This document shows positions 1-9,585 of a stretch of 64,000 bases of DNA, in pieces; positions within the stretch are counted from its first letter, which is position 1; each line of letters begins with the position of its first letter. The DNA is from Actinoplanes palleronii (GTDB taxonomy: Bacteria > Actinomycetota > Actinomycetes > Mycobacteriales > Micromonosporaceae). Location: the NCBI RefSeq assembly GCF_016862315.1, contig NZ_BOMS01000088.1, forward strand, positions 89,843 through 153,842, written 5' to 3'. The translations under genes and the position numbers were made by a program. The notes under the pieces are model-generated. The model saw only the letters and a list, made by a program, of their open reading frames with translations, ran no database searches and had not been told where the DNA came from.

Positions 1-1
1 T

Positions 2-3000
2 GTGCCACGACTGCTCGCCACCCAAGCCGCGGCGGCCGCCATGGTGGTGGGCTTCGTGGTGCTCAGCGGCTACGCGACGGGGGTGCGGGCCCTTGTCCAG
101 GGGTTCGACGGCTGGCCACCGACGCCACCGTTGACGGCCGCCCAATTGGTAGCGGCGGGCCTCGGCGTGGTGCTGGTCCTGCCGGGCAGGTGCCGCCGGC
201 TCCGCCATGGCCTGGGCCGTGCTGCCGGGGCACTGGTGACGACGATCGCCGCCACCGTGGTGATCGAGTACATCGTGCGGGTCAGGCTCGTTGACGCCGT
301 GTTGTTCCCGCACCGGGTCCGGCAGTGGGCTGTCAGCGACGTGCCGGGCCGTCCGTCGCTGCACATGGCGGCCGGGCTGCTCCTGGTGGGGCTCTGCATC
401 TTTCTGTCCGACACTCATCTGATCAGGAACCGGCTGGCCGGTCGCCTGTTGGCCCCGGCAACTCTGCTGGTCGGTATCTCGGCGGTCCTCGGTCATGTGT
501 ACGGCGCCGAGTGCATCCGGTGGGGAAGCGCGCAGTTCCCCGGGACGTCGCTGCTGGCCGGAGTCGGCTTGTTCATCCTCGACCTGGGCGTCGTGCTCAG
601 TCGCCCGGACCGGCCACCCGGCGACGTGTTCACCGGGCGCGGCCCGGGCGGCCGGACGATGCGCAGGCTGGCGCCGTCGGTTGTCGCGGTCCTGGCAGTC
701 GCGGTGCTGGTGACCGCCGTGGGCCGTACCACCGTCCCGATCGACGCGGGTCTCGCGGTGACCGCGGCGACGGGCATGGTCATCGCCGCCCTCTACCTGT
801 TGTTCGTCAGAGCCGGGACCGCCATGGACGCCGCGGACGAGAAACTGCGCGCCGAGCGGGACTACGTGCAGACGGTGCTCGACTCGCTGCGGGAAGGTGT
901 CATCACCATCGGCGCTGACGGCGAGGTCCTTCAGGTGACCACGCGGTGGAGTGAGATCACCGGTTACCCGGCGGACCAAGCGCTCGGTATGCGCTCGCCG
1001 TTTCCGTGGTGGCCGCCCGAGCGGGCGGCGACGATGGCCGAGCTGATGGACCGGCAGCCGCCTGCCGGCCAGGCGTGGGAGATCGACACGGAGATCCTGC
1101 GGCCGGACCGCACCCGGGTCAGTGTGCTGCTCACCGTCTGTCCCGTTCGGGCCCACGACGGTGTTTCCCTACGAACGATCACCTGCCGTGATCTCACCGA
1201 ACGCAAGGCGACCGAGGCGCAGCATCGGCGCGTGGCCGACCAGGTCGACCGCTTCTTCGAGATGTCCGGCGACCTGCTGTGCATCGCCGGCCGCGACGGC
1301 TTCTTCCAGCGGCTCAACCCGGCGTGGGAACGCGCTCTCGGCTTCAGCGCCGAGGAGCTCATGAGTCGTCCGTACCTGGACTTCGTGCATCCGGACGACG
1401 TTCACCGCACCGCCGCGGACGCCCGCCAAATGATCACCGGAAGCCCCGGCGCTACCGGCTTCGAGAGCCGCTTCCGGTGCCGCGACGGCACGTATCGGTG
1501 GCTCAGCTGGAGCGTGACCCTCGCGGACGGCGACACCATGATCTACGGCGTCGCCCGGGACATGACGGCGCAGCGGGCAGCGGAACACAACCAGGCGTTC
1601 CTCGCCTCGATCATCAGCGGCACCGACGACGCGGTGATCGGCAAGACGCTGGACGGAACGATCGTCAGCTGGAACGACGCCGCCGAACGGATGTACGGCT
1701 ACCCGGCCACCGAGACCATCGGCCGATCCATCCGGATGCTGGCGATGCCCGGACACTTCGACGAGATCGACGAAATCCTCAGGTCACTGCGTGACGGCGG
1801 GCCGGTGGTGCACCGGGAAGGTGTGCGACGCCGCGCCGACGGCAGCCGGCTTCGGGTCAGTCTGACCATCTCGCCGATCCGTGACCAGGACGGCACTCTC
1901 GTCGGCGCAGCCTCGATCGCCCGCGACGTCACTGCCCAGGTCGCCGCCGAACAACGATTCCGAACCCTGGTCCAGACCGCCCCGGACGCCATGATCATCG
2001 TTGACGGATCCGGGATGATCACGTTGGCCAACGACCAGACCGGGCGGCTCTTCGGATACCCCAGCGAGGACCTGATCGGTCTCTCGGTCGAGCAGCTGAT
2101 GCCGCAGGGTGCTCGCAACCGGCACGTCCGGCACCGGAAGGGATATGTCGCCGCGCCGCGCAATCTGCTCATGGGCTCGGGAATGGAGCTGTACGGCTTG
2201 CGCCGCGACGGTACCGAATTCCCCATCGAGATCAGCCTCGCCCCGCTGCACACCGATGAAGGGATCATGATCTCCGGTGCGATCCGGGACATCAGCCAGC
2301 GCCGTGAGGTCGAGCAGGCGCTGGCCAGCGCGCGCGACGACGCGCTGGCGGCGGCGAAGGTGAAGTCACAGTTCGTGGCGATGGTCAGCCATGAGATCCG
2401 GACCCCGATGAACGGGGTCATCGGTCTCACCGAGCTGCTGCTGAGAACCGCCATGAGTGCCGACCAGCTGCGCTACGCCGAGGCGATCCGCACCTCCGGC
2501 CGGGCCCTGCTGACCGTCATCAACGACATTCTCGACTTCTCCAAGATCGAATCGGGGAAGATGCAGCTCGTCGCGGCCGATTTCGATCTTCCTGAACTGC
2601 TGGACGCGGTGATCGAAGTCGCCGCCGAAGCCGTACGGGACAAAGACATTGACGTTCTCTGCTACCACCCGCCGGAACTTCCCGCGACGGTCCACGGCGA
2701 TGGCGGGCGGCTACGCCAGACACTGCTGAACCTGGTCGGCAACGCGGTGAAATTCACCCAGCACGGACACGTGATCCTGTCCGCCGTACCCGCCCGCCCC
2801 GCCGGGGACGACACGGCGCGCATCGTCTTCGCGGTCACCGACACCGGTCTCGGCATCGCTGCCGAGAACCTGCCGAGGTTGTTCGAACCCTTCACCCAGG
2901 CCGAAGCCTCCACCAGCCGGCAGTTCGGCGGCACCGGGCTCGGCCTGACGATCAGCCGGCAGTTCGTCGAACTGATGGGCGGCGAACTCACCGCCCAGAG

Positions 3001-3889
3001 CACCCTCGGGCGAGGCAGCACGTTCACCTTCACCGTTCCGCTCCCGGCGGCATCGCAGCCGGACCGGGACACTCCGGCACCGTTCGCCGCCCGCAGACTC
3101 CTGGTGATCGATTCGCAACCGACCCGCCGTCAACTCGTCGCCGAACACGCCCGGCACTGGGGCATGACCGTCACCGAGGCTGCGAGCACGCCGCAGGCGC
3201 TCACCGAGCTGCGCCACGGGTCAGCTGATTTCGTGCTGGTCGACGATCGCGCGCTGGTGGGAGCGGACCACCTCGTCCAGAAATTGAGATCGGCCATGGC
3301 CGCCGGCGATTGCCACCTTGTCGTGCTCGCCTCGCCGAGTCATCAGTCCGACGCTCCGGCGCTGCCTGACCTCGGTGCCCACCTTCTTACCAAGCCTTTC
3401 GGCACGCAGCGGTTGCGCACCGTCCTGCACGAGGCGGACACACCGGATGTGCGGATCGCGGGCGACGTCCAGACTGTCACCACCCGTGCCGCAGTCCCCG
3501 GTGAACGCGTTCGCATCCTGCTGGCCGAGGACAACAAGATCAACCAAATGGTCGCCGAGGACCTGCTCGACCTGCTCGGCTTCGACTGTGATCTCGCCCA
3601 GAACGGTGCGGAGGTCTTGGCGCTCACGACGACACACACCTATCGGGCCATCCTGATGGACTGTCACATGCCGAGAATGGACGGTTACCAAGCCACCGCC
3701 GCACTGCGTGAACGCGAAGTCCCCGGCGAGCACATTCCGATCATCGCCATGACCGCCGGTGCGCTGGCAGAGGACCGGGAACAGTGCTTCGCCGCGGGCA
3801 TGGACGACTACCTCAGCAAACCCATCGACTCCGAGGCGCTGCGGGCGGCACTGGAGCGGTGGACGGCGGGAACGCTGCCAAGCGTCTGA
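2..3889 (+). CDS. Hybrid sensor histidine kinase with four PAS domains and two receiver domains
   Basis: Membrane-bound hybrid two-component sensor. About 275 N-terminal residues hold several hydrophobic segments (MASE-like, cognate signal unknown), followed by four PAS-type repeats (about 285-400, 410-525, 530-650, 655-775). Then come a HisKA box (SHEIRTPMNG, phospho-acceptor His797) and an HATPase_c domain with DTGLGI and GGTGLGL boxes. A first receiver (about 1030-1140) is divergent, with candidate Asp1081/1082. The second is canonical (ILMDCHMPRMDGY, phospho-Asp1220, with the AEDN acidic pocket). The GTG at base 2 opens the frame, but the true start may lie left of the window, so the N-terminus is uncertain. 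It converges on the MFS gene 18 bases downstream. No separate response regulator is adjacent, so the output partner is unknown. Confidence 0.9.
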   Translation: MPRLLATQAAAAAMVVGFVVLSGYATGVRALVQGFDGWPPTPPLTAAQLVAAGLGVVLVLPGRCRRLRHGLGRAAGALVTTIAATVVIEYIVRVRLVDAVLFPHRVRQWAVSDVPGRPSLHMAAGLLLVGLCIFLSDTHLIRNRLAGRLLAPATLLVGISAVLGHVYGAECIRWGSAQFPGTSLLAGVGLFILDLGVVLSRPDRPPGDVFTGRGPGGRTMRRLAPSVVAVLAVAVLVTAVGRTTVPIDAGLAVTAATGMVIAALYLLFVRAGTAMDAADEKLRAERDYVQTVLDSLREGVITIGADGEVLQVTTRWSEITGYPADQALGMRSPFPWWPPERAATMAELMDRQPPAGQAWEIDTEILRPDRTRVSVLLTVCPVRAHDGVSLRTITCRDLTERKATEAQHRRVADQVDRFFEMSGDLLCIAGRDGFFQRLNPAWERALGFSAEELMSRPYLDFVHPDDVHRTAADARQMITGSPGATGFESRFRCRDGTYRWLSWSVTLADGDTMIYGVARDMTAQRAAEHNQAFLASIISGTDDAVIGKTLDGTIVSWNDAAERMYGYPATETIGRSIRMLAMPGHFDEIDEILRSLRDGGPVVHREGVRRRADGSRLRVSLTISPIRDQDGTLVGAASIARDVTAQVAAEQRFRTLVQTAPDAMIIVDGSGMITLANDQTGRLFGYPSEDLIGLSVEQLMPQGARNRHVRHRKGYVAAPRNLLMGSGMELYGLRRDGTEFPIEISLAPLHTDEGIMISGAIRDISQRREVEQALASARDDALAAAKVKSQFVAMVSHEIRTPMNGVIGLTELLLRTAMSADQLRYAEAIRTSGRALLTVINDILDFSKIESGKMQLVAADFDLPELLDAVIEVAAEAVRDKDIDVLCYHPPELPATVHGDGGRLRQTLLNLVGNAVKFTQHGHVILSAVPARPAGDDTARIVFAVTDTGLGIAAENLPRLFEPFTQAEASTSRQFGGTGLGLTISRQFVELMGGELTAQSTLGRGSTFTFTVPLPAASQPDRDTPAPFAARRLLVIDSQPTRRQLVAEHARHWGMTVTEAASTPQALTELRHGSADFVLVDDRALVGADHLVQKLRSAMAAGDCHLVVLASPSHQSDAPALPDLGAHLLTKPFGTQRLRTVLHEADTPDVRIAGDVQTVTTRAAVPGERVRILLAEDNKINQMVAEDLLDLLGFDCDLAQNGAEVLALTTTHTYRAILMDCHMPRMDGYQATAALREREVPGEHIPIIAMTAGALAEDREQCFAAGMDDYLSKPIDSEALRAALERWTAGTLPSV

Positions 3890-3907
3890 CGGCCGAGACC
3901 TGACGGT

Positions 3908-5104
3908 TCAACCCCGCCGCGGCGGTGCGGCGTGCGAGCGGTGCCGTTGCGCCCACTCACTCACCGGTACGGTGATCAGCCCGGCCGTCGCGATCAGGCC
4001 GCCGAGCACGAGCCACCCCACCATGCCGTGCCCGAGGATCAGTCCGGTCAGCGCGACCGGGCCGAGGATGCGGGCCAGCGGGATGCCGCTGTTGTACATG
4101 CTCTGGTAGAGCCCGTGCCGCCCCTCCGGCGTGAGAGCGAAGCTGATCTCCCAGCTCCCGGCGGACTGCAGCATCTCGGCGAGCACCTGCAGCAGGGTGC
4201 CCGCCACCAGGGCCACACAGATCAGCCACGCGGCGCCGCCGCCCGCGGTGGTGGCGAAGACCGCGCAGGCGGCGAACATCACCAGTCCGGCGGCCCGTAC
4301 GGTCCGCGCGGCTGTCGGCACGTCGGTGACCCGGCGTGCGACCCGGACCTGGAACACCATCACGCTGGCCGTGTTGATCGCCAGTACCGCCGCGGCCATC
4401 CAGGTGGGCGCGCCGGTGGCCTGGGCGATCCACAACGGCAGGACCAGGCTCAACAGCGGCATGTAGAGCAGCATCACGGCGTTCAACAAGGCCAACATCG
4501 CGTACGGGCGGTCCCGCAGCACCACCCTGGCGGGCTCCACGCCCGGTTGCGGTGCCGTCCCGGCCGGGAGCCGGCTCAACAGCAGCGCGGCAGTCGCGAA
4601 CGCCACCGCGTCCATGGTCAGCACCACTGTGTAGCCGGCCCGGGTGTCCACCGCCAGGGCCAGCGCGCCGACGAGCGCGCCCAGGGCCAGGCCGCCGTTG
4701 CTCCACGACTGCAGCCGGGCGCGGACCCGGGTGCGTTCGGCCGGTGCGATCAGCCCGCTCAGCAGCGCCTGCCGGGCGGCGGTGAGCCCGGACTGACAGA
4801 TCCCGTACGCGCAGATCGCCACCAGGAAAGCGGCGTAGCCACGGGTGTACGGCAGCACCGCCACGGCCGAAGCCGTACCCGCGGCCAGGACGACCGCCGC
4901 CCGGTGCGCCCCGATCCGGTCGACGAACTCACCCAGCGGCATGCTGCACAGAAAGCCCGCCGCCCAGGCCAGCGACATGCCCAGTCCGAAGCTGGCCGGG
5001 GACAGCCCGGCATGGCGGGTGAAGAACAGCGCGAACGTGACCAGGAAGGCGCCGTCGCCGACGGCGCTGACCAGGTACACACGGATGAGCGTGGTGGCGA
5101 TCAA
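3908..5104 (-). CDS. MFS transporter (DHA1-like exporter)
   Basis: Major facilitator with about 12 predicted membrane helices. The N-terminal half includes the motif-A-like loop GEFVDRIGAHR after helix 2, typical of drug/H+ antiporters. The frame stays open to 5248, but the extra 48 residues are Arg/Pro-rich and not membrane-like. A TTG at 5104 (protein LIATTLIRVYLV) follows a GAAGG sequence and gives the usual length of about 398 residues, so it is preferred. Substrate unknown. It converges with the hybrid kinase. Confidence 0.8.
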   Translation of the reverse strand: MIATTLIRVYLVSAVGDGAFLVTFALFFTRHAGLSPASFGLGMSLAWAAGFLCSMPLGEFVDRIGAHRAAVVLAAGTASAVAVLPYTRGYAAFLVAICAYGICQSGLTAARQALLSGLIAPAERTRVRARLQSWSNGGLALGALVGALALAVDTRAGYTVVLTMDAVAFATAALLLSRLPAGTAPQPGVEPARVVLRDRPYAMLALLNAVMLLYMPLLSLVLPLWIAQATGAPTWMAAAVLAINTASVMVFQVRVARRVTDVPTAARTVRAAGLVMFAACAVFATTAGGGAAWLICVALVAGTLLQVLAEMLQSAGSWEISFALTPEGRHGLYQSMYNSGIPLARILGPVALTGLILGHGMVGWLVLGGLIATAGLITVPVSEWAQRHRSHAAPPRRG

Positions 5105-5193
5105 TCTGCCTGCCTTCGGCCGGGGACGACATGTCGGCCTCCACGCTCGGCCCGCCACGGTCCCGTCACAAGGTCCAATACGCGCCGATCCGA

Positions 5194-5577
5194 TCAAGCC
5201 ATTCTCGACAGGCCGGAGGTTCGCCGGCGACACGGCCGGTCGCCGCACGTCGCGGGCGCGCGGCGCAGGAGGTCGGCGGCGAACTGCTCGGTGTCCGAGC
5301 GTGCGGGCAGACCGGCCTCGGCGAGCGCCCCGCGCAGCCGTTCGAGCCGGTCGTGGATCGCGTCGACGTCCTCGAGCCGGTCGGTGGCGCGTTGCAGGGT
5401 GATGTCGCGCCAGAGTGCTTCCATGATGTCGCCGAGGGCGGCGCCGTCGCGGTTGAGCACCAGATAGACGAACGGTTCGAGCGCCTTGGTGCGCAGGCCG
5501 CGCACCGGGGCGCCGTCCGGGCCGAGGATGGCGGGCCGGCCGAGCACGCGGGCGCTCCGCGATCGCTCGGCACCCAC
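5194..5577 (-). pseudogene. Truncated BTAD/SARP-type winged-helix remnant
   Basis: The translation contains RVLGRPAI, a GLRTKALEPFVYLVLNRDGA segment and DIMEALWRD. These resemble the start of the OmpR-like winged helix seen in BTAD/SARP regulators (usually ...LVYLAVHRDGA...EALWPD...). Only about 70 residues match that pattern. After LERLRGALAEAGL the sequence no longer looks like the family and stops at 5194. No ATPase or BTAD repeats are attached. I read it as an orphan or decayed DNA-binding domain; a GTG at 5577 or 5547 could start a short protein. It ends just upstream of the MFS start. Confidence 0.4.
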
Positions 5578-5663
5578 CTGCCGCTCCGGCCAGCGGGTAC
5601 CGCGGTTATCGTGGCGGCCGTGGTGCTGTGCCACCGAGTCCGCGAACCCAGGGGAGGCGATCG

Positions 5664-6515
5664 ATGACGAGTCCGAGCCCTCTGCCCGGCGCGGGACGGG
5701 GCCCAGTCGGCGGTCTGTACGCCTGGCTGCTGGACGGATCATTGGACGCCACCGGAGCGCGGGAGCTGCTTCCGGAGGACTACACCGTGCTCGACGTCGC
5801 CACCGCGGTCGTCCGGGTCGCGGTGCGCACCGGTGACGGCAGCAGCGCCGGACCGGAGGGCGTACTCACCGTGCTGCGTGCCGTGCGCGACGCGGACCGG
5901 GCGGAGCGGGCTGCCCGGGCACTGGCGAACGACTGGCACCTGGAGGACTACCGGTTCGCCGGGTGGGACCACCTGCCGTGGTCGCGTTCGCGTACCGCCC
6001 GCTACCGGCTCACCCAGGTCCGGCGCGTCGTACCGCAGCAGCAGGGACGCCGCTGGGCGCTGACCGCCGGGCCGGTCGTCCCGGACCTGCCGGGGGCGAG
6101 CGCACGGACCAGGGTCCTGCGCGCACGGTGGGCCGGGGAGAACGAGGAGATCCAACAGGCCGGCGGCGTGTTCGATCGGCTCGTCGCGCGGTTCGCCGGC
6201 CGGGCACTGGATCCGGTCCTCGACGACCATCGGGCCGTGGTCGCCGGCGCCCGGCACCGGGCTCACGACCTGGCGCAGCTGGGCCGGGACCTGTCCCTGC
6301 CCGCTGTCGGCGCCCGCCAGGACGACCTCGTGGAGATCTTCGCGCGGCTCGGCGAGTGCCGCCGGATCGTGGTGAAGGCGATCAGCCAGGTTTCTCAGTT
6401 GTACCTGCAGGTGGTCGGCGACCCGGGGCCGGCCGCGCTGGAGGCCGCCGAGCGGTTGCACCAGGTCGGTTCGGCGCTCGCCGAACTCACCGTCCCGCCA
6501 CCGCCGGGAACCTGA
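5664..6515 (+). CDS. Hypothetical protein, 283 aa
   Basis: Family not recognised. The ATG at 5664 is preferred over 5628 because GGGGAGG lies 6-10 bases upstream. The protein is soluble, with no signal peptide or membrane segment. Residues 1-60 are compact and may be a small helical domain (LYAWLLDGSLDATGARELLPEDYTVL). The middle is Arg-rich, and residues about 150-270 look like long amphipathic helices, possibly a helical bundle. Codon use is normal for the window. Its 3' end converges on the LAL regulator. Confidence 0.7.
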   Translation: MTSPSPLPGAGRGPVGGLYAWLLDGSLDATGARELLPEDYTVLDVATAVVRVAVRTGDGSSAGPEGVLTVLRAVRDADRAERAARALANDWHLEDYRFAGWDHLPWSRSRTARYRLTQVRRVVPQQQGRRWALTAGPVVPDLPGASARTRVLRARWAGENEEIQQAGGVFDRLVARFAGRALDPVLDDHRAVVAGARHRAHDLAQLGRDLSLPAVGARQDDLVEIFARLGECRRIVVKAISQVSQLYLQVVGDPGPAALEAAERLHQVGSALAELTVPPPPGT

Positions 6516-6800
6516 CCGCCGGCCGTGGTCAGACCGTCCTTCGCGCGGACTTGATAGCCGCCGCGCGGGCCAGGGCTGAGCATCGCCCGGGCAATCACAC
6601 CGGACGGCGGCGGTCGCGTGGTGCTCCGGTGGTGCTCGGATGTGCCGGGCCGGACGAGCGCGGGGGAACTGGATCAGCACAGCAGGCTTCGGCGTTCGCC
6701 GATTCCCCGCTACCCGTACGGATCAGATGATTTGTATCGCGGTAGCTGTCAGCAACCGAGACCGGGCATCTTCTGCGTTTCGCCGACGCGACCGATCGGG
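6516..6800. other. Intergenic region between convergent genes
   Basis: I see no convincing gene, RNA or clear terminator here. Several open frames cross it but lack a ribosome binding site, and their residue composition looks like reading-frame shadow. Confidence 0.5.
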
Positions 6801-9527
6801 TCATACGTCCTCTGGTCGGTCGTCCCAGATGACGTCGCGGAGCTGGCCGCGCTGGGTGATGCCCAGTTTGGGGAAGCTGCGGTAGAGGTGGGAGCTCACG
6901 GTCCGCGGGGACAGGTAAAGCTGTTCGGCGATTTGCGGGTTGGTCATGCCTTGGGCGGCCAGCCGCAGGACCTGCTGGGTGCGGGGCGAGAATCCGCCGA
7001 GGGTGTCACGTCGGGGTGCCGGTGCTGTGACACCGGTGGCCCGCAGTTCTTCGCGGCCACGATCAGCCCACACGGCTGCCCCGAGGCGGTCGAAGATCTG
7101 GATCGCGGGGGTCAGCTGGGTTCGGCTGTCGGTGACGCGGCGCCGGCGCCGGAGCCATTCGCCGTACTCGAGCCGGACCACGGCGTGTTCGAACGCCCAC
7201 CGATCGGCGTCCGGCTGGCCGAGCGCGGCGTGAAAGTGCTGCTCGGCGTCGGCGGGCGATCCGAGGTGGGCGTCCGCACGGTGCCACAGCTGCCGCAGCC
7301 GCGGGGAGGCGCCCTGGCCGGCGAGCCGTCGGATTCGCTGCGTGACGGTGCGTCCGATATCGCGCCGGTCGGTGCGGGCCGCCGCGACGGCGAAGTCACC
7401 CACGTAGTACGAGCATAGATGCGGGTGAACGGGGTTGCCGATGTCGTCGAAGAGCGGCCGCAAGGCTGTGTACGCGGATTCGTGGTCGCGCCGGGCGAGT
7501 GCGGTCAAGCCGGTCGCCCAGCGGGCGCGGACGGTGAACGCCTGGATCCGGGCGGCCACGCTGTGGTTGAGGATCGGCTGCAGCAGCCGGTCGGCCTCGG
7601 CGGTGTCGCCCGAGGCTGCGGCCAGCGAGCCGAGCACGATTTGGGCGTTGGTGACCGAGATCTGCGCGGGCGCCTGCCGGGAGTCCTCGACGAGGGCGGC
7701 GGCGCCGGTCCGGGCCTCCGGCCATCGTCCGGCGTCGAACAGTGCCCAGGCCCGGTCGGCCGCGGCGGTGCCGGCCATGACCCGGGCGGCGTCGGCGCGG
7801 TCCGGGTGGGCGACGGCGTCGAGCAGGTTGATGGCGATCTCGGTGGCATCGACGCGCATCGCGAGGGTCGCGGTCAGGTTCTGCTCGGCCGGGTCGCCGC
7901 GCAGCGCGGCGATCACCGACGGCAGCAGTGCGCGGGCGCTGTCGGCCTGACCGAAGGGATCCAGCACCCAGCGGATCCACTGCTGATAGACGGTCAGCGG
8001 CGCTGAGGCCGGTGGGCAGACAGCCGCGAGCCGGCGGTGGTGGTCCGGACGGTTGGTGTAATAGGCGATGTGGGCTGCCACAGTCAGCAGGTAGAAGGCC
8101 TGATCGCCGGCGGGCAGCTGATCCGGCGACGCCGGCAGGACCTGCTCGAACGCCTGCTCCATGCGCAGCGTCATCGAGGCCGCTGTCCCGGCGAGCTGGT
8201 CGAGCCAGGCCTGCCCCACCGGGTCGTCGGTGAGGGTGGCGGCCCGGGCCGCCACGTCCTGAGCGCGGACGACGTCACCGGCGACGAACGCGACCACGGC
8301 GGCGACGCTGAGCCGCCGGCCCTGCTCGTGAAGATCCGGGCTGAGCTGGGCGGCGCGTTCGAGACCCGCGACGGCTTCGGTGAGAGCGCCGCGGAGTCGC
8401 GCGCGCTCGGACGCGGCTTCGAGCAATGCCGCGGTCTGTTCGTCGGGGCCGACGGCCGCTGCGGAGAGGTGACTGACGCGCCGGTCGCTGTCCTGTTCGA
8501 CGCGGGCGAGGGCCAGGTGGACGGCGCGGCGCTCGGCGAACGGGGCTGCCCCGTAGACAGCGGATGCGACGAGCGGATGCCGGAACTCCAGCCGCCCGTC
8601 GTGCAGCCGGATCAGGGCGGCCTGTTCGGCGGGCGCCCAGACCGCGTACGGCTCGGCGAGCGCGGCCGTCATCGTGGACAGATCCGCGGTGCCCGCCGCG
8701 GCGGCCGTCAGCAGCGCACGTCGCGTGGGTTCGGGCAGGCCGGCCAGCTGGGCGGCGAAGGCGTCCTCGACCCGGCGGCTGACAGGCGGCCCGTCGCCGG
8801 TCACCACCCGAGGCAGTTCGACGAGTGCCAGGGGGTTGCCGGCTGCCTGCTCCAGCACCCGCGCCCGCAGCGATTCGGGCAGTACTACTGGCTGGCGGGA
8901 CAACAGTTCCGCGCTGTCGGCCGGGCCGAGCGGTTCGATCCGGAAGCTGGGCAGTGCCCGTTGCAGGCCGGCCGGTACCCGATCGCCGCGTACGGCGGCG
9001 AGCAGTGCGATCGGTTCCCCTTCCAGCCGGCGTGCCAGGAACGCGAGGACGTCACAGCTGGCCGGGTCCATCCACTGCAGGTCATCAGCGAGCAGCAGGA
9101 TGGGGCCGTCGTCGGCCAGCCGGGAGACCAGGCTCAGAAAGCCCAGCCGCAGCATCATCGCGTCCGGTGGCTGGGCTTCGCCGCCGCCGGTGGCGGGCTC
9201 CGCCTCGCCGAAGGCGGCGCGGACAGCTGCCCGCTGAGCGTCGGCGAGCCCGTCGGCGAGTCGTAGCGCCGGCCCCAGCAGTTGGTGCAAGGCGGCGAAC
9301 GGCAGACCGATCTCGCCCCGGTCGCCGCGACTGCGTAGCACCCGGCGCCCTTGGGCTCTGGCCTGGTCGGCGATGGCCTGCAGCAGCAGCGTTTTGCCGA
9401 CTCCGGCGTCTCCGAGCAGGACGAGTGCCTGGCCCTCCGGTGATTCGGGAGCGAGTGCAGCGGTGATCAGGTCCAGCTCGCGTCGTCGGCCGATGGGCTC
9501 GCCGGCGACGTGCATAAGTCCGTCCAT
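6801..9527 (-). CDS. LuxR-family (LAL type) ATP-binding transcriptional regulator
   Basis: Large ATP-dependent activator. The N-terminal AAA-type NTPase has Walker A GDAGVGKT at about 39-46 and Walker B ILLLADDLQWMDPAS. A long helical, TPR-like middle follows. The C-terminal LuxR helix-turn-helix reads SPRTQQVLRLAAQGMTNPQIAEQLYLSPRTVSSHL. At 908 residues the length is usual for the family. The frame is open to 9614, but starting there would run into the preceding gene's 3' end (9586). The ATG at 9527 has GGGAG about 12 bases upstream and begins MDGLMHVAGEPIGRRREL, the usual family opening. Targets and inducer are unknown. Confidence 0.88.
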   Translation of the reverse strand: MDGLMHVAGEPIGRRRELDLITAALAPESPEGQALVLLGDAGVGKTLLLQAIADQARAQGRRVLRSRGDRGEIGLPFAALHQLLGPALRLADGLADAQRAAVRAAFGEAEPATGGGEAQPPDAMMLRLGFLSLVSRLADDGPILLLADDLQWMDPASCDVLAFLARRLEGEPIALLAAVRGDRVPAGLQRALPSFRIEPLGPADSAELLSRQPVVLPESLRARVLEQAAGNPLALVELPRVVTGDGPPVSRRVEDAFAAQLAGLPEPTRRALLTAAAAGTADLSTMTAALAEPYAVWAPAEQAALIRLHDGRLEFRHPLVASAVYGAAPFAERRAVHLALARVEQDSDRRVSHLSAAAVGPDEQTAALLEAASERARLRGALTEAVAGLERAAQLSPDLHEQGRRLSVAAVVAFVAGDVVRAQDVAARAATLTDDPVGQAWLDQLAGTAASMTLRMEQAFEQVLPASPDQLPAGDQAFYLLTVAAHIAYYTNRPDHHRRLAAVCPPASAPLTVYQQWIRWVLDPFGQADSARALLPSVIAALRGDPAEQNLTATLAMRVDATEIAINLLDAVAHPDRADAARVMAGTAAADRAWALFDAGRWPEARTGAAALVEDSRQAPAQISVTNAQIVLGSLAAASGDTAEADRLLQPILNHSVAARIQAFTVRARWATGLTALARRDHESAYTALRPLFDDIGNPVHPHLCSYYVGDFAVAAARTDRRDIGRTVTQRIRRLAGQGASPRLRQLWHRADAHLGSPADAEQHFHAALGQPDADRWAFEHAVVRLEYGEWLRRRRRVTDSRTQLTPAIQIFDRLGAAVWADRGREELRATGVTAPAPRRDTLGGFSPRTQQVLRLAAQGMTNPQIAEQLYLSPRTVSSHLYRSFPKLGITQRGQLRDVIWDDRPEDV

Positions 9528-9585
9528 GGTTGCTGACGCTCCCGGTGCCGCCTTGATCATCTGAGCCCCAGCGTAGTGCCGAGAC

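Noticed and set aside
3932..5467. A 511-codon plus-strand frame antisense to the MFS gene
   Set aside because: The minus strand encodes regular membrane helices; the plus frame is Gln/Arg/Gly shadow.
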